Positions 1 to 6,425 of a stretch of 10,826 bases of DNA are shown here, piece by piece. Origin of the DNA: an uncultured Collinsella sp. (GTDB lineage: Bacteria > Actinomycetota > Coriobacteriia > Coriobacteriales > Coriobacteriaceae); NCBI GenBank assembly GCA_902489855.1, contig CABUBS010000065.1, positions 1 through 10,826 of the forward strand, in the 5' to 3' direction. The position numbers and the translations under genes are program-made. Numbering within the stretch: position 1 is the first letter of the stretch; every line of letters starts with the position of its first letter. The notes below the pieces were generated by a model. That model had not been told where the DNA came from. It did not search any database and saw only the letters and a program-made list of their open reading frames with translations.

Positions 1-73
1 CACGGCCTTTGATTCTGTTGACCCCCGTGATGTCCCCCCCGATCGAGTTAATGTGTCCAAAAGGCCAGCTTGT

Positions 74-2551
74 CTATTCGCTAGCGCCTTCGTTGTCTTC
101 GCGGTCGGTGGCAAGCATCGCCGCGCCGGCGACCGTTGTCGCCACGGCGGCAGCGGCGAGCCCGGCGGCAACGCCAGAGCCGTCGCCCGTGTCGGCGAGT
201 TTTCCGCCCGAGCCCTTGCTCTTGTTGCCCTTACCGTTCTTGTCGGCGTTGCCTTCGTTGGAACCCGTGCCACCGCCGGCACCGGCGCCGCCTGCACTGT
301 CCGAGGCCGCTACGGTAAAGCTTGCGGCTCCGTCGCTGGCGAGCGTGTAGTTCTGCGCCGCGTCGCCCAAGAGACCGTTCACACGCACCCAGTACGTTCC
401 TGTGGCAAATGTTTCGCCCTCGGCCATTGCCGTGCCCGGAGCGCCGTTCGCGTCGTGCACAAACTCGAGCTGGGCCGTGCAGGCATCGGTTTCGAGCTTG
501 CCCTCGAGTGATGCCGCAATCTTGGCGCGCACGTCTTCGCCGGCCTTAAGGCCTTCGAGCCCCTCAAAATGGGGCGTCAACGCGCGCGGATCGATATCGA
601 TGGGCACATGACCCCGCAGCTCCGTAACGGTCTCGTTGCCCAAGGCGTCGACATCCACATATTCGATGGTAAACGCATGGCCCGAAGCCGCCACGTTGAG
701 TACGTTGCTGCTGTCGACAAGGCGGAAATGGCCCTCGCCAACGGTCTTGCCATCCTGGAGCGAGGCATCGCTCAGCGAGTCGCCGTACGTCATGCGCATG
801 CGGGTCGGGAGGTAGTACGAAGCTGTCTGCTTGTGCTGTGTATCGTAATCGTAATTGCGCTGGTAGATGCTCCGGGCCAGCGCCGCATCAACAAAGTCGG
901 ATGCGATGATGCCAATGTGCTTGAGGTAATCTGACTTTGTTTCCTCGTTGTCGCTGGGGTTGATGTACGGGCTCTTGTACAGATGCTCGTTGACTACTCG
1001 CGCTGCGGTAAATGGGTTGCTTCCTTGCTTGTGATTCGTGCAGCTGGTGTAGTTGATAGACCAGCAGCGCTCCAGGACTTGCTCCTTGGCCCCGTTATCG
1101 TCCTCGACATCTACCTCGTTGCGGGTGAGCTTAGCCGTCTCCTGCAGGGCCATATCGACCCAGCTGATCTTGTCGGTTCCGGTGCATTCGTAATGGTCCT
1201 GGGCATATACCTTGGTGCAATAGGCTTTTTTGTCGCCTGTTTCCCCTGCGGCTTCAAAGCCTTGCGCGTTTTGGACGAGACACATAGAGGAGCTGCTGGG
1301 GTGTGCTGCGATTTTGTTGTCCCATTCGGTTAGGTCGAGGCCCCACGTGTGGCCGCTTACGCTGTCGCCGGCGAGTCCAAATCGGCGCAGCAGGACGATC
1401 TTTCCGCGCACCTCGTTCAGTGTGGGAACGCGGCTCGACGTATAGAACAGTTTGGGGTTGTCGTCTAAAACCTTGGCGAAAGCCGTCGTAAGGCTCTCGT
1501 CAGTAGCCTCGTTGTTGCCTCGGGATACAAGCATGATGAGCGCTTCTGACGGATTTTCGTTCAAAAACTTTTTGAAGTAGCCAACGACATCGGAGAGATG
1601 CATGAAGTGCCCGTCTTTTTTGAGCAGGTAGCAACTTCCATGGTCGATGCCGGGGTCGTTGCCTTTTCCGAGTCGGATATCAAAATAGCGAATGCCTTCG
1701 AGCAACTGCGTGGGGATGTAGTCCTGCTGGCACTTTGCTTGCGAGGATTGGGGTTCGGTGTCGTTGTCCACGCTGCAAGTTCCCGAATCGTGCGTGCCCG
1801 GGATGCTCAGCTCGTCGAGGTACTTGTTGCCTTCGACGTGGCTCATCCAACATGGTCCGTCGACGTAGCTGCTATACGTGGTCCAGTCGATGCTGCTAAC
1901 TGTGGCATTGGTCTTGTCCATGCTGTAGCCGACAAGCTCGAGCTCCCACGGAATGGAATATTTCTTTTGGCAAATCTTGTTGTTGTCTTGGTCTTTGCCT
2001 TTCGATTCTATGGCCAGGTAGTTAATACCGTTTTTCGTGTATATGCGGTCTCGAATAATATAAGTTCCGTCGAACTGGTGGTCGAACGTATAGGCGCGGC
2101 TGTCCTTATGGTCGTACTCGCCACTCCATACGTGGATGACCTTTCCATCTTTGTCCGAGTCGCCATCGACCGACCAAATGCTGTAGCCCGTCTTCTTGTG
2201 CTCTTCGAAATTGAGCAGGGTGCGGATGGCATACCAGTTTGTGCCGTCCGCATCGGTCCCTACGTGCTCAAGGATGAGCTTGCTGGACGTGCCGTCATTA
2301 AACAGGTGGCAGACGTTGCCGATGACGTTGCCGTCTTCGTTGACGCTCGCGGTGCGAAAATAGCCTGCGGGGCGAAGGCGAATGACGAAATTGTTGAGGT
2401 TGGCCGCTAGCTCGGCCGTGCCGTCCGCAAAGGCTGTCCGTGGGCTAATGCCCAGCGTGACGGTTTCGGGCAGGCTTGTCAGCGGCGACAACGCTGCAAA
2501 TCCAAGGCCCAGCGTAAACGCTCGGCGACTGATGGCATGATGTTCGGCCAT
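74..2551 (-). CDS. Tat-exported, surface-directed PI-PLC-like phosphodiesterase
   Basis: This 825-residue protein resembles bacterial phosphatidylinositol-specific phospholipase C, which cleaves phosphatidylinositol or GPI headgroups outside the cell. The start is ATG at 2551, preceded by GGAGGAG (2554-2560). Residues 8-13 (SRRAFT) form a twin-arginine motif, followed by a hydrophobic stretch and an AFA|D cleavage-like site near 42. Residues about 47-210 look like a ricin-type beta-trefoil, a presumed carbohydrate- or surface-binding module (tentative). The PLC-X-like catalytic region runs from about 235 to 570, with IPGTHDSG (His254), FDIR (Asp291) and DHGSCYL (His304) matching the two catalytic histidines and the DIR strand of the family. 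A beta-rich region (about 610-760) and a Gly/Asn/Lys linker precede LADTG (785-789), a hydrophobic segment and a short tail. LADTG is a variant of the LPxTG sortase signal; the tail is oddly acidic with a single Arg. Substrate is unproven. Confidence 0.85.
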   Translation of the reverse strand: MAEHHAISRRAFTLGLGFAALSPLTSLPETVTLGISPRTAFADGTAELAANLNNFVIRLRPAGYFRTASVNEDGNVIGNVCHLFNDGTSSKLILEHVGTDADGTNWYAIRTLLNFEEHKKTGYSIWSVDGDSDKDGKVIHVWSGEYDHKDSRAYTFDHQFDGTYIIRDRIYTKNGINYLAIESKGKDQDNNKICQKKYSIPWELELVGYSMDKTNATVSSIDWTTYSSYVDGPCWMSHVEGNKYLDELSIPGTHDSGTCSVDNDTEPQSSQAKCQQDYIPTQLLEGIRYFDIRLGKGNDPGIDHGSCYLLKKDGHFMHLSDVVGYFKKFLNENPSEALIMLVSRGNNEATDESLTTAFAKVLDDNPKLFYTSSRVPTLNEVRGKIVLLRRFGLAGDSVSGHTWGLDLTEWDNKIAAHPSSSSMCLVQNAQGFEAAGETGDKKAYCTKVYAQDHYECTGTDKISWVDMALQETAKLTRNEVDVEDDNGAKEQVLERCWSINYTSCTNHKQGSNPFTAARVVNEHLYKSPYINPSDNEETKSDYLKHIGIIASDFVDAALARSIYQRNYDYDTQHKQTASYYLPTRMRMTYGDSLSDASLQDGKTVGEGHFRLVDSSNVLNVAASGHAFTIEYVDVDALGNETVTELRGHVPIDIDPRALTPHFEGLEGLKAGEDVRAKIAASLEGKLETDACTAQLEFVHDANGAPGTAMAEGETFATGTYWVRVNGLLGDAAQNYTLASDGAASFTVAASDSAGGAGAGGGTGSNEGNADKNGKGNKSKGSGGKLADTGDGSGVAAGLAAAAVATTVAGAAMLATDREDNEGASE

Positions 2552-2855
2552 GACTCCTCCATTCGCAAGGTGCGGTTATGCACTCATTTTGGTAACTATA
2601 CTGCCCGGATGTCTAAACGTGTTGGCTTAATTGTCTGTGCGGCGCTATAAATCGGCGGGCGGACGCGTTGGGGCGCTTGTCTATTTGTACTGCTACCGCG
2701 TTGGGGGTGGTTTTGCCGCCCGGCACCCTCGCGTTCGCCGGCTATCGGCATAAGAAAGGGAGGGTCGGTTTACCGGCCCTCCCTTAGTGCGAAACGCTGG
2801 GGCACCACCGCTTGTTGGCACTGCGCTCGTGTTTTTCGTTGCGCTCGCGAGTCGC
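2552..2855. other. Intergenic region upstream of the PI-PLC gene
   Basis: This 304-base gap lies between two minus-strand genes. It carries the terminator of the upstream lipoprotein gene (2756-2785) and should carry the promoter of the PI-PLC gene. The only promoter-like trace is a minus-strand TATAGT at 2595-2600, without a recognisable -35 at 16-18 bp, so no promoter is called. No RNA gene or small ORF with a convincing ribosome binding site was found. Confidence 0.5.
2756..2785 (-). terminator. Intrinsic terminator of the first lipoprotein gene
   Basis: A 13-bp stem (arms 2756-2768 and 2773-2785, one G-T wobble) closes a 4-base loop. Read on the minus strand, it is followed by a short T-rich run (TCTTA, continuing the T's at the stem base). 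It lies 71 bases after the stop of the lipoprotein gene at 2856. The stem contains GGGAGGGCCG, shared with the terminator of the neighbouring paralogue. Confidence 0.8.
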
Positions 2856-3449
2856 TTAGCGCTTAATCTCGATGTCGTCGAGCTTAACGTCCATGGCCTC
2901 GGTCTTTGCCTCGGCGATGTCATCGGCAAACTCAAGGGACTCCATCATGGTCTCGACGGCGTCCTTGTGCTCTTCGACGTTGTCGATGCGCACGTACACG
3001 CTGCCGCCGTCAACGTCGGTGAAGTACTCGGTCGTCACGCCGCCGGAGTGCGTGAAGTAGGCGCTGCGCCAGGTCTTGCCGTTGTACTTGACGGGGTCGC
3101 TCTCGGTCCATCCGGAGCTGGCCTTCCACTTGGCCTCGTAGTCGAACAGCTCGTCAGCGTTCTTGTCGGGGTCGAAGACAGGGATGAAGCGATCGCTGGC
3201 GTGCTCGCTCTCGGTGAACTTAAACTGGGCTCTGTCAGCGGTATCGCCGGCGACGTCGGTGATTTCGACGCCCTCGGGGACCTCGACCTTAAACCAGATG
3301 AAGTCGGTCCTCATATCCAAGGCTGGCTTTTCCGCGCCGCCGCTACCGCCACTGCCGGCAGCGCCGCCGCTTCCGCCGCAGCCCACTAGGGCAACTGCGG
3401 CAAAGAGGCTCATGCAGAGGGTGAGAATCGCAAAGGCCTTCTTTTTCAT
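2856..3449 (-). CDS. Small secreted lipoprotein, paralogue A
   Basis: This 197-residue protein is exported and lipid-anchored: a KKK n-region and hydrophobic core lead to the lipobox LVGC with Cys24 as lipidation site. A Gly/Ser/Ala linker (25-40) follows, then one compact domain. The start at 3449 has GAGGAGG (3458-3464) at 8 bases. It is clearly paralogous to the gene at 3679-4281: shared blocks are TDFIWFKVE-PEGV, FIPV, DPV-YNG-TW, FTDV--GS-Y, and a C-terminal HK-X-(A/E)-type helix with S-EF and IEIK. The Sle(F/I)EF-like ending after an Ile/Val-rich strand recalls the Mog1/PsbP-like fold of LpqN/DUF1795-type lipoproteins, but this is only a resemblance. Function is unknown. It has its own promoter region and terminator, so it is probably monocistronic. 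Confidence 0.88.
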   Translation of the reverse strand: MKKKAFAILTLCMSLFAAVALVGCGGSGGAAGSGGSGGAEKPALDMRTDFIWFKVEVPEGVEITDVAGDTADRAQFKFTESEHASDRFIPVFDPDKNADELFDYEAKWKASSGWTESDPVKYNGKTWRSAYFTHSGGVTTEYFTDVDGGSVYVRIDNVEEHKDAVETMMESLEFADDIAEAKTEAMDVKLDDIEIKR

Positions 3450-3521
3450 GGTCGTGTCCTCCTCGATCTGTAACCGCCCATGGATTACCTGCCTTTACTG
3501 TACGCGCGAGCGGCTCGTTCG

Positions 3522-3540
3522 GGTGGGCCATGTGTCCCAT
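3522..3540. promoter_or_regulatory. 19-bp imperfect dyad, copy 1, upstream of lipoprotein A
   Basis: This sequence is identical over 19 bp to 4488-4506 upstream of the paralogous gene. Its core (3524-3539) is TGGG-C-CA-TG-TG-T-CCCA, an imperfect inverted repeat of operator type. It lies 73-91 bases before the lipoprotein A start. A minus-strand TACAGT (3497-3502) 19 bases downstream of it is a possible -10 with no good -35, which would fit an activator-dependent promoter. Function as a binding site is inferred. Confidence 0.5.
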
Positions 3541-3592
3541 TCTGGGGGCCGGATTTGCGCCGTTAAGTGGCAATATGCGCGGACGCAAAAGA

Positions 3593-3621
3593 GGGGAGGG
3601 CCGATGCTGTCGGCCCTCCCC
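3593..3621 (-). terminator. Intrinsic terminator of the second lipoprotein gene
   Basis: A perfect 12-bp GC-rich stem (arms 3593-3604 and 3610-3621) closes a 5-base loop. On the minus strand it is followed by TCTTTTGC, a short T tract. It lies 57 bases past the stop of the gene at 3679, so the two lipoprotein genes are separate transcription units. Confidence 0.85.
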
Positions 3622-3678
3622 GGGGTTTGGTGCCCACGCTTTTAATGGAGCGCGTGCACAGGCGTGCTTGGACCCTTG

Positions 3679-4281
3679 CTATTTGATCTCGATGCTCGAA
3701 ATCTCGACGCCGCGGGCCTCTTTCACAGCCTCCTTCATGTCGTCAGGGAACTCGATGGAGTTGAGGAGCGCCTCGGCTTCTTTCTTATGCTGGTCGAAGT
3801 TCGGGATGAGGATGTAGATGCTTCCCGGCTCAACGTCGGTAAAGAGCATGGTTGAGGTGCCGCTGTTGTCCTTGTACGTTCCGGTGAGCCATGTCCTGCC
3901 GTTGTACTCGACGGGGTCGCCGTCTTCCCACTGGAACGTCCCCGTATGCCTTTCGGCCTGCTCGGCAAAGGACTCTTCGGCCGTCATCTTCTCTTGCCAA
4001 ACGGGGATGAATTGGTCGACCGTGGTGTTCTCGTTCTCGGGGAAGGTGAGATGGACTCTGTCGGCGTTCTTACCGGCGGAGTCGCTTACGCCGACGCCTT
4101 CGGGCATCTCGACCTTAAACCAGATAAAGTCGGTCTTTTCGGCGACAGGAGCTTTTTCCTTGCTCTCGCTCTTGGCGGCGCTGCTGCCTCCGCTCGAAGC
4201 GCTCCCGCCGCAGCCCACAAGGGCGAGCGCGGCAAAGAGGGCGATGCAAAGGGAAAGGATCGATAGGGTCTTTTTCTTCAT
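3679..4281 (-). CDS. Small secreted lipoprotein, paralogue B
   Basis: This 200-residue lipoprotein has an MKKK start, a hydrophobic core and lipobox LVGC with Cys24, then a Ser/Lys/Glu-rich linker (25-48) and a domain related throughout to paralogue A (blocks TDFIWFKVE, FIPVW, DPVEYNGRTW, FTDVEPGS, SSIEIK). The open frame extends upstream to 4944, but the signal peptide and AAGGAGG at 4290-4296 (8 bases before ATG) fix the start at 4281. Compared with A, the linker is charged rather than Gly-rich, and most positions outside the shared blocks differ, so the duplication is not recent. The long leader (over 200 bases back to the shared dyad) suggests a separately controlled gene. Function is unknown; extracellular, membrane-anchored location is well supported. 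Confidence 0.88.
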   Translation of the reverse strand: MKKKTLSILSLCIALFAALALVGCGGSASSGGSSAAKSESKEKAPVAEKTDFIWFKVEMPEGVGVSDSAGKNADRVHLTFPENENTTVDQFIPVWQEKMTAEESFAEQAERHTGTFQWEDGDPVEYNGRTWLTGTYKDNSGTSTMLFTDVEPGSIYILIPNFDQHKKEAEALLNSIEFPDDMKEAVKEARGVEISSIEIK

Positions 4282-4487
4282 GGTGGCGTCCTCCTTGTCT
4301 GTTGGCGACATCGCGGCACCGCATGCTGCCGGGGCGTCGATTGTGTTTGCGGCAGATGTCTTTGTGCGTGGGTTGTATGAGTGCGTTAATACCTCCGTTC
4401 GTGGTTTGTGGTCGTTGCGCAGCCGTGCCCCAACGGGCTCCTTATTTATAGATATGCCCCGGTTTGTGCTGCCAGAGAGTCTCGAAA

Positions 4488-4506
4488 GGTGGGCCATGTG
4501 TCCCAT
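4488..4506. promoter_or_regulatory. 19-bp imperfect dyad, copy 2, upstream of lipoprotein B
   Basis: The sequence is identical to 3522-3540. It lies 207-225 bases before the lipoprotein B start, farther than copy 1 lies from its gene, and flanking bases differ on both sides, so the conserved block is sharply bounded. That pattern fits a protein-binding site or a small dispersed element more than a residue of recent duplication. Confidence 0.5.
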
Positions 4507-4561
4507 GTTTGCGTTGCCGCCGCCTATCGCGTGCCATAGAAATCCGCGATGGCCAGGTACG

Positions 4562-4590
4562 CTGACGCTCGTGTGCTTATGGGCTAGACT
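4562..4590 (+). promoter_or_regulatory. Candidate sigma-70-type promoter of the fchA-folD operon
   Basis: CTGACG (4562-4567) and TAGACT (4585-4590) are separated by 17 bp, each matching 4 of 6 consensus bases. Transcription would start near 4597, about 70 bases before the fchA start. Confidence 0.4.
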
Positions 4591-4667
4591 TAGCACCATT
4601 ATGTGATCGATACGGTCAGCAGGCGGTTGCCACACGACCGATGTATATGACTTGAAGGTGCATGCGT

Positions 4668-5300
4668 ATGAGCCAAGAGATGATGGATAAAACCTGTCGC
4701 GGTTTTGCCGAGGCACTGGCTGCGCGCGAGCCCGTTCCCGGTGGCGGCAGCGCGAGCGCCTTTGTGGGCGCGCTGGGCGCCTCGCTGTGCGGGATGGTCG
4801 CCCGCTATGGCGCGGCGAATCCTGCGCTTGCCGATCGCGCGGATGATCTGACGCGCGCGTTTGCCCAGGCAGACGAGTTGGCACAGGAGCTTGTCGACTT
4901 GGTTGCCGAGGACGTTCGCGCCTATGGCCAGGTGTCTGCCGCATACGGTATTCCGCGCGATGATCAGGCTCGACCCGCGGCGATTCAGGATGCGCTGCAT
5001 GTGGCCGCCATGCCGCCGTACCGCATCATGGATGCCTGCGGCCGTGCGTTGGCGCTGCTCGAAGACATGGCCGACAAGGGGTCGCGTCAACTGCTGTCCG
5101 ATGTGGCATGCGGCGCCGTCTTCTGCCGCGCCGCCATGCAGGGTGCGAGCCTGACGCTCTTTGCCAATACCACGTCCATGAAGGATCGGGCGCGCGCCGA
5201 AGAGCTCGAGGCGGCGTGCGATGAACTGCTGGATACGTGGCTGCCGCGTGCCGATGCGCTGGCGCGCCGTGCTGCCGACGCCGCGAGGAAGAGGGGATAG
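4668..5300 (+). CDS. fchA: Formiminotetrahydrofolate cyclodeaminase / methenyl-THF cyclohydrolase family (FchA)
   Basis: This 210-residue, mostly helical protein belongs to the FTCD_C/cyclodeaminase family, which makes 5,10-methenyl-THF from formimino-THF or, in FchA enzymes, interconverts methenyl-THF and 10-formyl-THF. The signature is PVPGGGSAS (residues 22-30) followed by the small-residue helix AFVGALGASLCGMVA, matching the family's P-PGGGS-GALGA-L--MV pattern; length is normal for the family. Two in-frame ATGs exist. AAGG at 4655-4658 is 9 bases from ATG 4668 and only 3 from ATG 4662, so 4668 is preferred. The gene ends 2 bp before folD, so the two are co-translated. No formiminotransferase domain or histidine-degradation gene is nearby, which favours a folate one-carbon role over histidine catabolism. 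The choice between cyclodeaminase and cyclohydrolase activity is inferred from context. Confidence 0.88.
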   Translation: MSQEMMDKTCRGFAEALAAREPVPGGGSASAFVGALGASLCGMVARYGAANPALADRADDLTRAFAQADELAQELVDLVAEDVRAYGQVSAAYGIPRDDQARPAAIQDALHVAAMPPYRIMDACGRALALLEDMADKGSRQLLSDVACGAVFCRAAMQGASLTLFANTTSMKDRARAEELEAACDELLDTWLPRADALARRAADAARKRG

Positions 5301-5302
5301 CC

Positions 5303-6157
5303 ATGGCTGAACTGCTAAAGGGTGCTCCCGTCGCTCGTGCTTTGACTGAGGAGCTTGCTGCCCGTTGCGCCGCCCTGCGCGAGCGCGGCGTTGTTCCGAC
5401 GTTGGCTATCGTGCGTGTAGGTGAGCGCGAGGACGACCTGTCCTACGAGCGTGGCGCCCTCAAGCGCTGCGAAAAGGTGGGCATCGAAGCTCGCCGCGTT
5501 TTGTTGCCTGCCGATGTTTCGCAGGACGAGTTGTTGGCGGTGATCGAGGACATCAATACCGATCCGACTGTTCATGGCTGCCTGATGTTTCGCCCGCTGC
5601 CCGCTGCGCTCGATGAGGACGCCGTCGCCGCGGTGCTCGATCCCGCCAAGGACGTTGACTCCATGACGCCGGCATCGCTGCTTACGGCGCTTTCGGGTCG
5701 CGGCGAGGGTTTTGCCCCTTGCACTGCCGAAGCCGTGCTGGCGATTCTGGATCACTATGGCGTTGAGCTGGACGGTGCCAAGGTTGCCGTTGTCGGTCGC
5801 TCGCTGGTGATCGGGCGTCCTGTTGCCGCCATGCTTACGGCGCGCAATGCTACCGTGATGACGTGCCACACGCACACGCGCGACCTTGCTGCCGAATGCC
5901 GTGCTGCCGATATTGTGGTCGCCGCAGTCGGACGCGCGCGCACGATTGGTGCGGATGCGGTTCGTGAGGGCCAGACGGTCATCGATGTGGGTATTAACTG
6001 GGACGAGGCGGCCGGTAAGTTGGTCGGTGACGTCGATTTTGATGCCGCGGAGCCGATTGCTGGCGCAATCACGCCTGTCCCGGGTGGCGTGGGCGCCGTG
6101 ACGACGGCGATTCTCGCCAAGCACGTGATCGAGGCGGCCGAACGCGCGGTAAAATAG
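5303..6157 (+). CDS. folD: FolD-family methylene-THF dehydrogenase with altered cyclohydrolase residues
   Basis: This 284-residue protein is the length of FolD, which oxidises 5,10-methylene-THF with NAD(P) and hydrolyses methenyl-THF to 10-formyl-THF. The start is ATG 5303 with GAGGGG at 5291-5296. Family landmarks are RVGE (38-41), KDVD (116-119), PCT (139-141), the nucleotide-binding VVGRSLVIGRP (163-173), VIDVGIN (226-232) and PVPGGVG (258-264). An ungapped comparison with E. coli FolD as I remember it, constant offset 2, keeps Tyr50 (Tyr48) and Asp121 (Asp119) but replaces catalytic Lys54 by Ala52 and Gln98 by Phe96; the usual QLPLP is FRPLP. The lysine is needed for cyclohydrolase activity in studied FolD/MTHFD enzymes. 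Hence it may be dehydrogenase-only, with the adjacent FchA providing the hydrolase step. Family call is firm; the activity split is inference. Confidence 0.92.
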   Translation: MAELLKGAPVARALTEELAARCAALRERGVVPTLAIVRVGEREDDLSYERGALKRCEKVGIEARRVLLPADVSQDELLAVIEDINTDPTVHGCLMFRPLPAALDEDAVAAVLDPAKDVDSMTPASLLTALSGRGEGFAPCTAEAVLAILDHYGVELDGAKVAVVGRSLVIGRPVAAMLTARNATVMTCHTHTRDLAAECRAADIVVAAVGRARTIGADAVREGQTVIDVGINWDEAAGKLVGDVDFDAAEPIAGAITPVPGGVGAVTTAILAKHVIEAAERAVK

Positions 6158-6195
6158 GCGTTTGGAGGACGTTTAGGGGGTTGGTTAGATACCCC

Positions 6196-6226
6196 GTGGT
6201 CAAAAAATGCCAAATATGAGTACTGT
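6196..6226 (+). repeat. Left 31-bp terminal inverted repeat
   Basis: It is the exact reverse complement of 6395-6425. The arm starts GTGGTCAAAAAATGCC and contains GAGTACTG near its inner end. A stop codon falls inside the arm in at least one frame on each strand. Confidence 0.9.
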
Positions 6227-6260
6227 TGCCTCGTTGGTTACATATCTTTGAGGTAGTTTT

Positions 6261-6295
6261 GACTCCCTAATGATAGTGAATATCATTAGGGAGTC
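6261..6295. repeat. Perfect 15-bp hairpin inside the element
   Basis: The arms 6261-6275 and 6281-6295 are perfectly complementary around a 5-base loop (GTGAA). It is preceded by TTTT and followed by ACTATTATT on the plus strand, so it could act as a weak terminator in either direction, or as a recognition structure of the element. Confidence 0.85.
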
Positions 6296-6323
6296 ACTAT
6301 TATTGAACACATGTGGAATTACT

Positions 6324-6342
6324 TTGTTCAACTTTTGGACAA
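6324..6342. repeat. Short secondary hairpin in the element
   Basis: Arms TTGTTCAA and TTGGACAA form an 8-bp stem with one G-T wobble around a 3-base loop. With the central hairpin it would make a branched structure when the outer arms pair. Functional meaning is unknown. Confidence 0.4.
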
Positions 6343-6394
6343 GTGGGGATTTCTGGCGTCCAAGATAGCGGGATTTGCTGCTACTAAATTGGTG

Positions 6395-6425
6395 ACAGTA
6401 CTCATATTTGGCATTTTTTGACCAC
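6395..6425 (-). repeat. Right 31-bp terminal inverted repeat
   Basis: It is the exact reverse complement of 6196-6226. It ends about 23 bases before the promoter candidate of the peptidase gene, so the insertion sits immediately upstream of that gene's control region. Confidence 0.9.

Larger units (their letters stand above)
4282..4667. other. Divergent intergenic region between lipoprotein B and the folate operon
   Basis: These 386 bases serve two divergent transcription units. The lipoprotein B side holds the second copy of the shared dyad (4488-4506) and an AT-rich stretch (4443-4456, minus-strand TATAAA at 4445-4450) that could be a -10. The folate side holds the promoter candidate at 4562-4590. 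No RNA gene is visible. The open frame crossing the region on the minus strand has no signal of its own and is read as a chance extension. Confidence 0.5.

Noticed and set aside
1..66. Inverted bases GGCCTTT and AAAGGCC near the left edge as a PI-PLC terminator
   Set aside because: The loop would be about 48 bases and there is no T tract in the right place.
1598..2410. A 270-codon plus-strand frame
   Set aside because: It lies antisense within the PI-PLC gene, whose catalytic motifs support the other strand.
4627..4649. TTGCCA and TATATG as a promoter for fchA
   Set aside because: The spacer is only 11 bp, too short for a sigma-70-type promoter, and it would leave a transcript start close to the start codon.
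3679..4944. A 421-codon minus-strand frame covering lipoprotein B and extending upstream across the intergenic region and into fchA
   Set aside because: The internal MKKK signal peptide, lipobox and AAGGAGG fix the start at 4281; the upstream part is Arg/Pro-rich, antisense to fchA and crosses the promoter region.
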